This document shows positions 1 through 5,240 of a stretch of 8,747 nucleotides of DNA, piece after piece. Positions within the stretch are counted from its first letter, which is position 1; every line of letters starts with the position of its first letter. The translations under genes were made by a program, and so were the position numbers. Under the pieces are notes generated by a model. It saw only the letters and a list, made by a program, of their open reading frames with translations. It did not search any database and had not been told where the DNA came from. Source of the stretch: CAYRJA01 sp964424455 (GTDB lineage: Bacteria; Bacteroidota; Bacteroidia; Chitinophagales; UBA10324). Location of the stretch: positions 1-8,747 of the forward strand of contig CAYRJA010000117.1 of the NCBI GenBank assembly GCA_964424455.1, in the 5' to 3' direction.

Positions 1-56
1 ACGGATGCAATCCGGATTATTTGATTGCACCCGGTTGCAAACCGAGCGCAACGGAG
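1..56. repeat. Pair of small GCA-loop palindromes
   Basis: Two short palindromes share the same design: CGGAT-GCA-ATCCG at 2-14 and CGGTT-GCA-AACCG at 32-44. Each has a 5-bp stem around a GCA loop. They differ by an A:T to T:A swap that keeps the stem paired. Related GCA-containing stretches (ATTGCACCCGG, GCGCAACGG) lie between and after them. They sit directly before a stray RAYT element right end, so they may belong to an intergenic repeat family. The function is unknown. Confidence 0.4.
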
Positions 57-57
57 G

Positions 58-134
58 AATAAATTGGATGGTTGGTTAAACTGCTTGTCGGTCGGGAGAC
101 CCGACATGGGCGGGCTGTTACCAACAAGGGCGGA
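58..134 (+). repeat. Stray right end of the RAYT/REP element
   Basis: This stretch matches the right flank of the transposase element at 3250-3882. It begins with the transposase stop-codon context (AATAAATTGG), continues with GTTGGTTAAACTGC, and contains the REP-like hairpin at 84-108. The hairpin arms are CTTGTC/GACATG and GGTC/GACC, with a GGGA loop and one bulged C. A flanking GTTGGT (71-76) can pair with ACCAAC (120-125). No left end or transposase coding sequence precedes it inside the window, so it is either an isolated repeat or the tail of an element cut by the window edge. Confidence 0.7.
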
Positions 135-185
135 GATATGGATTTAATTGTGCATCCTAAACTTCAGAAACTTTCTGTTCATCCC

Positions 186-218
186 GAGCGCCCAAATATT
201 GCGGGCGGATTAGCGCTC
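186..218. repeat. Nested inverted repeats, function unknown
   Basis: GAGCGC (186-191) and GCGCTC (213-218) are perfect inverted repeats. Inside them CGCCC (189-193) can pair with GGGCG (203-207). The two stems share bases and so compete. No T-run follows on either strand, which argues against a simple terminator. This is the only structured part of the otherwise featureless stretch between the REP-like repeat and the end of the LRR gene. Confidence 0.3.
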
Positions 219-244
219 TAAATTAAAAATAGGATTTTTAGAAC

Positions 245-277
245 AAAGATTCTTGCTGCGTATTGCGTTGAATCTTT
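245..277 (-). terminator. Possible hairpin at the end of the LRR gene
   Basis: AAAGATTC (245-252) and GAATCTTT (270-277) form a perfect 8-bp inverted repeat with a 17-base loop. The repeat overlaps the stop codon of the minus-strand LRR gene. There is no long T-tract after it on the minus strand, so it is only a weak terminator candidate. Confidence 0.25.
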
Positions 278-1718
278 AATGCTGTATTACTTGGTTTTTA
301 TAAAAAACTCCCTCAGGAGTTTCTATTCTTAGAATATAAATGCCTGCCGGAATATTTCCGGTATCAATATGGTCGCGCTTTTCGACAGCAACTACCAGCT
401 CATCCAAAAGATTGTAAATTTTGAAAGAGGAAATTTGAATATTAGAAGAGTTGACATTTAAGTAATCAGAGCACGGGTTGGGAAAAATAGTAACCTTTTT
501 ATTATCAATTTCATTAGTATTATTTGTTGCTCTTACTGGGCATCCATTTTTGTTATTGAGCTTGCAAATTTGTTCTAAACTAATGTCAAAATAATATTGG
601 GATGAATAAGTATACTTAATAAATGGGGCATTAGGAATACATTCTACTGAAGTTCCATAAAATTCGAGGGATTCCATTGTATCAGGCAAAATGGGTAAAC
701 ATGTCAATGGAAAATTCATAAAACAAAATAAGTTTTTGAGAGTATTGGGAACTGCCGGTATATAACCTAAACTATTATTGTAACAGTATAAATTAATAAG
801 CGAATCAGGAAGCTCAGGTAAATAATTCAAACTGTTCTGAGAACAGTCAATAAACTTTAATGAATTAGGAAATGATGATGATGGAAGAGAATGCATCCAG
901 TTAGCATTGCATTGTAAATAAATAAGAGAACTTGGCAGATTGGGAATTGACTTAAGGTTATTACCTCCACAATTTAAAGTATCAATTGTATTTGGAAGTT
1001 GCGGTAATGAATCTAAATAATCTCCCCAACAATCAAAATATTTCAAAAATTTTGGAAGCGAATCCGGAAAGTTTGATAACTGATACATATTTGAGCAGTC
1101 AAAATGTTGGAGTGTTTGAGGAAGAGTTGGAAGTGTCGAATAAAAATTTTCAGAGCAGTTAAAATATAAAAGTGAATCGGGTAAAGGTGGAAATGATTTT
1201 ATATCCATATAAGGTCCACCTGAACAACTAAGATATTTCAACTTCTTAGGTAAAGTCGGAAGAGAACTTAGTTCGTTGTAATCGCAATTTAAATATGTAA
1301 GTGAATTGTGTAAGGGAGGAAGAAGATCAATTGTATTATAGGAACAGTTTAAGTAGATTAAAGATTTAGGTATTTTAGGAAAATGACCAGTAAGGTTGTT
1401 ATTGTTACAAACAAAAGTATCGAGTGAAGGCGGAAGACTTTGAAAATAATATAAGCAGACTCTGCTACAGATTAAAGTTCTAAGGTTATCAAAATATTCA
1501 ATGCCGACTAGACTATGAATTGTATCGCCTCTCATATCAATGCGAGTCGTAGTAAGAATTTTTGAACAAGAGGTATCCATTAAATTACCACTCATACATG
1601 AAGAATAACCGTGATTATTCAACCAGCTAACAAAATTTGTATCAGGAATCTGCACCCACTGAGCATGAGTATTAAAGAAGAGAAATAGAAAAAGAAAATT
1701 GACACCTATTTTTTTCAT
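276..1718 (-). CDS. Secreted leucine-rich-repeat protein with T9SS sorting domain
   Basis: This 480-residue exported protein starts with a signal peptide (about residues 1-20, ending THAQ). A short cap containing IPDTNF and LVGIEYFDNLRTL follows, typical of Bacteroidota LRR proteins. Roughly 13 leucine-rich repeats of 20-23 residues span about 80-375, most of the form LPxLPxSLxxLxCxxN. A Cys recurs near positions 84, 104, 125, 145, 165, 188, 208, 230, 250, 270, 292, 312 and 332. The C-terminal ~80 residues are a type A T9SS sorting domain (IFPNPCSDYLNV, KIYNLLDELV, IPAGIYILRI), which predicts export through the outer membrane and anchoring or release. The start ATG overlaps the TGA of the upstream PKD gene (ATGA), implying translational coupling. 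The LPX repeats recall YopM/IpaH-type LRRs, but there is no effector domain. The ligand is unknown; adhesion or binding is an inference. Confidence 0.88.
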   Translation of the reverse strand: MKKIGVNFLFLFLFFNTHAQWVQIPDTNFVSWLNNHGYSSCMSGNLMDTSCSKILTTTRIDMRGDTIHSLVGIEYFDNLRTLICSRVCLYYFQSLPPSLDTFVCNNNNLTGHFPKIPKSLIYLNCSYNTIDLLPPLHNSLTYLNCDYNELSSLPTLPKKLKYLSCSGGPYMDIKSFPPLPDSLLYFNCSENFYSTLPTLPQTLQHFDCSNMYQLSNFPDSLPKFLKYFDCWGDYLDSLPQLPNTIDTLNCGGNNLKSIPNLPSSLIYLQCNANWMHSLPSSSFPNSLKFIDCSQNSLNYLPELPDSLINLYCYNNSLGYIPAVPNTLKNLFCFMNFPLTCLPILPDTMESLEFYGTSVECIPNAPFIKYTYSSQYYFDISLEQICKLNNKNGCPVRATNNTNEIDNKKVTIFPNPCSDYLNVNSSNIQISSFKIYNLLDELVVAVEKRDHIDTGNIPAGIYILRIETPEGVFYKNQVIQH

Positions 1719-2548
1719 CTATGCCTTACTATAAACTTTTCAGTTTTCAAACCATGCTTTGTTTGAGCATGAAAAAAATAAATTCCATCTGGTAAATATC
1801 TAACATCAATTAACTGCTTATTCCCTTTATTTTGAATTGAATAATTATCTAATATTTCTTGCCCTAAAAGGTTCCTAATACCCAAAGAGAATACATTTGA
1901 GGCAGTAACTTCTAAATAATCTGACACAAGATTTGATAGAAGAATTCTGTTTCGATTTACTTCAATGTCATCTGTTCCTGTTGGTAAAATAGTAAGATCA
2001 TTACATACAATGTAAGAGCAATTATATGTGTATCTGGTGGTAAGGCAAACATGATAACCTCCAGGATGAAAAACTCTATTTACAGATGAAGCACTTGTGT
2101 CTAAAGAATTTCCATCACCAAAATCCCACTGATAAGAAATAATACCAGTTAAATTTCCTGTTACACTAAAGGTTACCCTTGTCCCAAAATTTATCGTATG
2201 AGAGAAGTTAACTTCGGCAACTGGGTTTACAACTATTTTATAAGCACTAGATGTATCAGAACAACTTCCATTTGTAACATATACTCTGTAATATGTGGTC
2301 TTCAAAGGTGTATTGTATAAAAAAGAATCTTTAGCCCCAATAATATTTGAAAAAGATGAAGTCGTTATTGAAGATTGCCATTGAATAACCCCAACGCTTC
2401 CATTATCAATCAAATGAGCAGGACCTCCCATAAAACAAATTGAATCCTTATCTGCTTTAATTATTCCGGCGTTGCATGTTTGAGCAAAAGTGTTTTGCCT
2501 TAGCAGAAAAAGAACTAGTAAACAAAGTTGAGAAACTTTTCTTTTCAT
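1715..2548 (-). CDS. Secreted PKD-domain protein with T9SS sorting domain
   Basis: This is a 277-residue exported protein. I take the ATG at 2546-2548 because it begins a clean signal peptide (MKRKVSQLCLLVLFLLRQNTFAQ). The reading frame extends to a TTG at 2578, which would put ten unneeded residues before it. The mature part has an Ig-like segment ending in TTYYRVYVTNGSCSDTSS. A PKD domain with the hallmark YQWDFGDG and a HPGGYHVCLT strand follows. The last ~85 residues are a T9SS C-terminal domain (IRNLLGQEI, YLPDGIYFFHAQT, KFIVRHR). It is the first gene of a two-gene unit, and its stop overlaps the LRR gene start by four bases. A partial promoter-like TACTTTG lies at 2566-2572. The family is clear; the specific substrate or partner is not. 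A role as a surface or adhesion protein is inferred. Confidence 0.82.
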   Translation of the reverse strand: MKRKVSQLCLLVLFLLRQNTFAQTCNAGIIKADKDSICFMGGPAHLIDNGSVGVIQWQSSITTSSFSNIIGAKDSFLYNTPLKTTYYRVYVTNGSCSDTSSAYKIVVNPVAEVNFSHTINFGTRVTFSVTGNLTGIISYQWDFGDGNSLDTSASSVNRVFHPGGYHVCLTTRYTYNCSYIVCNDLTILPTGTDDIEVNRNRILLSNLVSDYLEVTASNVFSLGIRNLLGQEILDNYSIQNKGNKQLIDVRYLPDGIYFFHAQTKHGLKTEKFIVRHR

Positions 2549-2588
2549 AAATATAATTTTCCCACCAAAGTACAACAATTTACAAGAC

Positions 2589-2930
2589 CTAATTACTCTG
2601 AACTTTTATCAATTCAAATCTACCGTCAGTTTCTTTCACTCTCGCCATCGGCATTTCTGTAGAATAAAAGAAAAGGCAAATCCAGTTTTCGGTTGCAGCG
2701 CGGTGTCCGTATTCCCTGTGCAGTTCTTCAGAGCGCTTGCCGTTGAAATCATATTTCGCTATAAACTTCCGCTGCAGTTGCGAGCCTTGCGGTACTACAT
2801 CGCCGCCGTAAAAATATTTTTCATTCCCGGCTTCTATTATAAATACCTGGTGAAACTCTGTGTGTCCTCCGCCCGGCAACTTGTCAAACTCACTGACCGC
2901 ATTTTCAATTAATCGTGAAGGAAAATTCAT
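2589..2930 (-). CDS. Chimeric ORF: RecR N-terminus joined to MBL-fold C-terminal fragment
   Basis: This is an open 113-codon frame starting at ATG 2928-2930. Residues 1-20 (PSRLIENAVSEFDKLPG) closely match the start of Bacteroidota RecR, where the family normally continues GIGKKTALRL. From about residue 21 the protein instead reads GGHTEFHQVFIIE, then FYGGDVVPQ and STEMPMARV. This resembles the C-terminal half of a metallo-beta-lactamase-fold hydrolase: a GHT-type metal-binding motif near 22-27 and the bridging Asp as D44. The N-terminal HxHxDH motif is absent. The position where relatives have a late His ligand appears to be Tyr (Y89). RecR needs about 200 residues with its zinc finger and Toprim domain, so neither activity is expected. 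It is probably a recombination scar carrying the recR 5' end, with the junction near 2865-2873. Assembly error is the alternative. The identifications rest on remembered family sequences. Confidence 0.6.
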   Translation of the reverse strand: MNFPSRLIENAVSEFDKLPGGGHTEFHQVFIIEAGNEKYFYGGDVVPQGSQLQRKFIAKYDFNGKRSEELHREYGHRAATENWICLFFYSTEMPMARVKETDGRFELIKVQSN

Positions 2931-3034
2931 GGGATAAAAGTAGGTTTTTTAAGGACGAGGTAGGTGCAGAATATTATTACGGTGGAAAGGAAAACCCGAA
3001 TAGATTTAAGGGTTGTAGAAATTAATAGCTCGCC

Positions 3035-3059
3035 GCTGTCCGGTCTCCTGACCGACAGC
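3035..3059 (+). repeat. Left-end REP-like hairpin of the deleted copy
   Basis: This is an imperfect palindrome with outer arms GCTGTC/GACAGC, inner arms GGTC/GACC, a TCCT loop and one unpaired C on the 5' side. It is identical to the hairpin at 3254-3278. In inverted orientation it resembles the right-end hairpins. Confidence 0.75.
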
Positions 3060-3141
3060 TAAAATGAATGGTAGTAGTTATATTTACTCTACATGAAGGA
3101 AACCGGTATTAAATATTTCTATTGGTTTGTTGGTTAAACTG

Positions 3142-3166
3142 CTTGTCGGTCGGGAGACCCGACAAG
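3142..3166 (+). repeat. Right-end REP-like hairpin of the deleted copy
   Basis: The arms are CTTGTC/GACAAG and GGTC/GACC around a GGGA loop, with one unpaired C on the 3' side. Read on the opposite strand it has the same plan as the left-end hairpin, so the two ends are mirror images. The flanking GTTGGT (3129-3134) and ACCAAC (3179-3184) could add an outer stem. Confidence 0.75.
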
Positions 3167-3253
3167 GGCAGGTGTGCTACCAACAAGAGCGCTGCACGGT
3201 TCACTTTGTGTAACCCCGACTTAGGCACATCTCACCGAAGTAAATTCCCCGCC

Positions 3254-3278
3254 GCTGTCCGGTCTCCTGACCGACAGC
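3254..3278 (+). repeat. Left-end REP-like hairpin of the intact element
   Basis: The arms are GCTGTC/GACAGC and GGTC/GACC, with a TCCT loop and a bulged C on the 5' side. It lies 33 bp before the transposase ATG and is the likely recognition structure of the transposase. Confidence 0.75.
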
Positions 3279-3311
3279 TAAAATGAATGGTAGTAATTAT
3301 ATTTACGCTAT

Positions 3312-3833
3312 ATGAAAGAAACCGGTATTAAATATTTTTTTACTGCCACCATTCTTAACTGGAAGCATTTGATGCAAACGGATGAACGGAAAAAGATTAT
3401 CACTGACAGCTTGGAAACTTTAGTAACTCAAAAGAAAGTGACTGTTTATGCTTTTGTTATTATGCCCAATCATATCCACTTGCTTTGGACTATACATCCC
3501 GAATATAAACCTGCGGATATTCAGCGGGATTTTTTGAAATGGACTGCAAGACAATTGCTGAATGAACTTAGAAAGGATGAGCCGCATAAACTTTCTGAAT
3601 ATAAAGTTAAAACCGGTGACAGACAATATCAAGTTTGGGAACGGAATTCTTTAGGGATTCAGGTTTACAGTGATGAAGTAATGCTGCAAAAGCTGAAATA
3701 TATTCATGAAAATCCGGTGGCTGAAAAATGGAAGCTAAGTGTCTTGCCGGAGGGATATAATTTTAGTTCTGCTTCATTTTATTTTTCGGGTGATGATACG
3801 AAGTGGAAGTTTTTAACTCATGTTAGAGAATAA
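3312..3833 (+). CDS. REP-associated tyrosine transposase (Y1/HUH family)
   Basis: This 173-residue protein belongs to the Y1 transposase superfamily (IS200-like, RAYT branch). These enzymes cut and rejoin single-stranded DNA at REP hairpins through a covalent phosphotyrosine. Visible motifs are the metal-binding HUH triad H54-I-H56 in MPNHIHLLW and the catalytic-tyrosine motif around Y130 (KLKYIHENPV). The family Trp/Gln-type stretch YQVWERNSLGIQVYS precedes the latter. The length is usual for RAYTs, the frame is uninterrupted, and the protein appears complete. The start ATG at 3312 is supported by identical leader sequence in the deleted copy, where the same MKETGIKYF start is preserved. It is flanked by inverted REP-like hairpins and stands alone between minus-strand genes. 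RAYTs are often domesticated; here the deleted sister copy suggests past mobility or at least local duplication. Confidence 0.9.
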   Translation: MKETGIKYFFTATILNWKHLMQTDERKKIITDSLETLVTQKKVTVYAFVIMPNHIHLLWTIHPEYKPADIQRDFLKWTARQLLNELRKDEPHKLSEYKVKTGDRQYQVWERNSLGIQVYSDEVMLQKLKYIHENPVAEKWKLSVLPEGYNFSSASFYFSGDDTKWKFLTHVRE

Positions 3834-3854
3834 ATTGGTTTGTTGGTTAAACTG

Positions 3855-3879
3855 CTTGTTGGTCAGGAGACCCGACAAG
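3855..3879 (+). repeat. Right-end REP-like hairpin of the intact element
   Basis: The arms are CTTGTT/GACAAG (including one G-T pair) and GGTC/GACC, around an AGGA loop with one bulged C. It begins 22 bp after the transposase stop. The sequence after GGGC diverges from the other two right ends. Confidence 0.75.
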
Positions 3880-3920
3880 GGCTGCAGAGACTTACTTCAA
3901 TTAAAATTATTAGTGAGTAA

Positions 3921-4778
3921 TTATATAAGTCCTTTAAACTCTTTTTGTATTTCTTCTTCGGTAGTATCAGAAAAATAAATCTTACCATTTTCAGTTCTTC
4001 CTATTTTGTGTGTAACACCATACGAAATTTTGCCATCTCTAACTTCCACTACTTTTACAAAAGCGACTTTATCTGGAACAAGAATTTGCTCATCAACTAA
4101 TTTATGATGAAAGGCAACATTAATCTGGTCTTTTTTATACTGAATTGAAGGATAAAGTATGGTGTTAATTCCATCCTTATTATTATCGAAAAGAATATAG
4201 TGGGATATAAAAGAAGAAATAAAATGCCCAGAATCAAGAAAGGAATCAGTTATAAGAATGAAGAGTAATCGTTCAAGATTAAAATCCAAATTCTTCTCGT
4301 TACAATATTCTTTAAGTTTATCAAAGGATATCTCCTTACTTGTATTTATCCAACTTATACTTCCATTATAATTGTATAACCATGGAAGAATTTTGATCTT
4401 AGATGAATCATTAATCTTCCAAGATGAAATGTAAAAGCTATCTCCCTCTCTTGCGTTACATTCGTACAATGTAGTGGTAGGGTGCATTGAGGTATAAAGC
4501 ACAGGATGCTTTTCCCAATTGCAGCGATTCCTGTAACAACATTTTTCAGGAGGATAACCTATCCATTCCAGTGGAATCACGGAATGCCATTCGGATTTAA
4601 CCGCTCTAAAAAAATGGTTGTCAACTCTTGTTTTGATAGGAAAATATAAATAAGGAACTCTGCCTATTGAATCTTCCCATCTTTTAAGCATATCCTCAAA
4701 AGACACCTTTGATAAGTCTTCATTCTTTAATCTTATGAACCTTTCAACTAATTCAAAAACAGTAATTGACTCTTTCAA
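3921..4778 (-). CDS. RES-domain protein, putative NAD-degrading toxin
   Basis: This 285-residue protein contains a RES-family core at about residues 55-215. The three signature residues are visible in their usual contexts: R58 in HFFRA, E106 in HPVLYTSMHPTTTLYEC, and S211 in INTILYPSIQ. RES proteins fold like ADP-ribosyltransferases, and the characterised toxins degrade NAD+ by phosphorolysis or hydrolysis. The N-terminal ~50 residues and a C-terminal ~70-residue beta-rich tail make it longer than the compact RES toxins (about 150-190 residues). A small cysteine cluster (C80, C81, C86) sits between the Arg and Glu motifs. The only plausible start is TTG at 4776-4778. It overlaps the TGA of the upstream nucleotidyltransferase gene, the frame is closed by TAA further upstream, and the next ATG is residue 30. 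The order (antitoxin first, overlapping toxin) suggests a toxin role. It is AT-richer than the housekeeping genes to the right. Confidence 0.75.
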   Translation of the reverse strand: MKESITVFELVERFIRLKNEDLSKVSFEDMLKRWEDSIGRVPYLYFPIKTRVDNHFFRAVKSEWHSVIPLEWIGYPPEKCCYRNRCNWEKHPVLYTSMHPTTTLYECNAREGDSFYISSWKINDSSKIKILPWLYNYNGSISWINTSKEISFDKLKEYCNEKNLDFNLERLLFILITDSFLDSGHFISSFISHYILFDNNKDGINTILYPSIQYKKDQINVAFHHKLVDEQILVPDKVAFVKVVEVRDGKISYGVTHKIGRTENGKIYFSDTTEEEIQKEFKGLI

Positions 4779-5083
4779 AATCTTCCGGCTTTTCTTTCGT
4801 ATATCAACATCTTTTGCTGTTGCACTTTATCAATCACATATTTTGAAATGGCATCTTCTGTTACCAAATCAATCTCTCTTCGGGTAATTTTTTTCAGATC
4901 AAGATACATCTGCACATATTTCATTCCTACGGATTTAGGATTCTCAAACTCCACAATAATGTCAATATCACTTTGATCATTAATCTTTTCATTCGTGATA
5001 GAACCGAATAGAAACGTTCTCGATACAGGATGTGTAACGAAATAAGATTTTAGTGAGTTAATAATTTGCTGAGCCGATTGCAT
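4775..5083 (-). CDS. MNT-type minimal nucleotidyltransferase, putative antitoxin
   Basis: This 102-residue minimal nucleotidyltransferase of the polymerase-beta fold carries the exact GS-X10-DxD motif: G27-S28, D39 and D41 in LFGS...SDIDIIVEF. A third catalytic Asp is at D72 in RREIDLV. With all three acidic residues present it is probably active. Characterised MntA-type proteins transfer AMP onto their partner toxin, usually HEPN, to neutralise it. No HEPN gene is next to it; the downstream gene, overlapping by four bases, is a RES-domain protein. Coupled translation and the antitoxin-first order suggest it controls that protein, which is an inference. A TACCTTTG promoter box lies 5 bp before the ATG, so the mRNA may be nearly leaderless. 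Its length is typical for the family. Confidence 0.85.
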   Translation of the reverse strand: MQSAQQIINSLKSYFVTHPVSRTFLFGSITNEKINDQSDIDIIVEFENPKSVGMKYVQMYLDLKKITRREIDLVTEDAISKYVIDKVQQQKMLIYERKAGRF

Positions 5084-5088
5084 AAAAA

Positions 5089-5096
5089 CAAAGGTA
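5089..5096 (-). promoter_or_regulatory. Promoter -7 box for the MNT-RES unit
   Basis: The minus strand reads TACCTTTG, an exact match to the Bacteroidota -7 consensus TAnnTTTG, five bases before the MNT ATG. No TTG -33 element is evident at the usual spacing. Transcription would begin at or very near the start codon. Confidence 0.5.
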
Positions 5097-5108
5097 AAAA
5101 TTATTTAG

Positions 5109-5240
5109 GTGAAAATAGTTGCTATAAGACCGGTATCGGATACGGAAGCCGGAGATACTAATATATATGTCAGTAATTTTACCTACTTAAAGAACCGAAT
5201 AGATTATCTTGCAGCGCAATGGAAAAAATTATTTCCGTGA
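5109..5240 (+). pseudogene. Coding-like 43-codon tail upstream of tsaE, possible 3' remnant of a lost gene
   Basis: A frame open from GTG 5109 (just after a TAG) to TGA 5238-5240 encodes a protein-like sequence: DTEAGDTNIYVSN, then YLKNRIDYLAAQWKKLFP. Its composition and final LFP resemble a genuine protein C-terminus, and it overlaps the first 22 bases of tsaE in another frame. It begins where the divergent MNT-RES module ends. I read it as the last part of a former upstream gene of the tsaE operon whose body was replaced by that module. porX is a candidate only because, from memory, it often precedes tsaE in Bacteroidota; the sequence itself does not identify it. It could instead be a small intact gene or chance. 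Confidence 0.35.

Larger units (their letters stand above)
3031..3191 (+). mobile_element. Internally deleted RAYT element copy (MITE-like)
   Basis: This short copy carries both ends of the intact element that begins at 3250, with nearly all of the transposase gene removed. Bases 3031-3118 match 3250-3337 with few differences: the left hairpin, the leader, and the first nine transposase codons from ATG 3093. The sequence then jumps to the right end, ATTGGTTTGTTGGTTAAACT, which in the intact copy lies just after the stop codon at 3834. The leftover frame encodes MKETGIKYFYWFVG and then stops at 3135-3137. The right hairpin is at 3142-3166. Such a copy could only be moved in trans by a related transposase. 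Confidence 0.8.
3250..3882 (+). mobile_element. Intact RAYT element with inverted REP-like ends
   Basis: The element comprises a left hairpin (3254-3278), a 33-bp leader, a full transposase gene (3312-3833) and a right hairpin (3855-3879). The boundaries are inferred from sequence shared with the deleted copy at 3031-3191 and the stray right end at 58-134. The left block begins at the shared CGCCGCTG and the right end at the shared GGGC. No target-site duplication is evident, as expected for HUH/Y1 enzymes. The hairpins at the two ends are in opposite orientation, unlike typical IS200/IS605 ends and like REP/BIME units of RAYT genes. Confidence 0.75.

Noticed and set aside
138..221. Short plus-strand ORF starting ATG 138 (MDLIVHPKLQKL..., ending AGGLAL)
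   Set aside because: It is only 27 codons, sits in palindrome-rich repeat sequence with no promoter, and I recognise no family. The open frame continues upstream through the REP-like repeat, suggesting chance.
2703..2912. Plus-strand ORF opposite the chimeric RecR/MBL gene
   Set aside because: It is antisense to a frame with recognisable protein motifs and has no family features itself.
3420..3632. Minus-strand ORF inside the transposase gene
   Set aside because: It is a shadow of the RAYT coding sequence, which has clear HUH and Tyr motifs.
58..3882. REP-like repeats as a CRISPR array
   Set aside because: The copies are few, unevenly spaced, palindromic, differ in orientation and flank a transposase. 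There are no regular spacers or cas genes.
3906..3924. AT-rich hairpin (ATTATTA/TAATTAT) followed by TTTT on the minus strand at the end of the RES gene
   Set aside because: The stem is entirely A/T with a mismatch and would be very weak, so it is not good enough to call a terminator.
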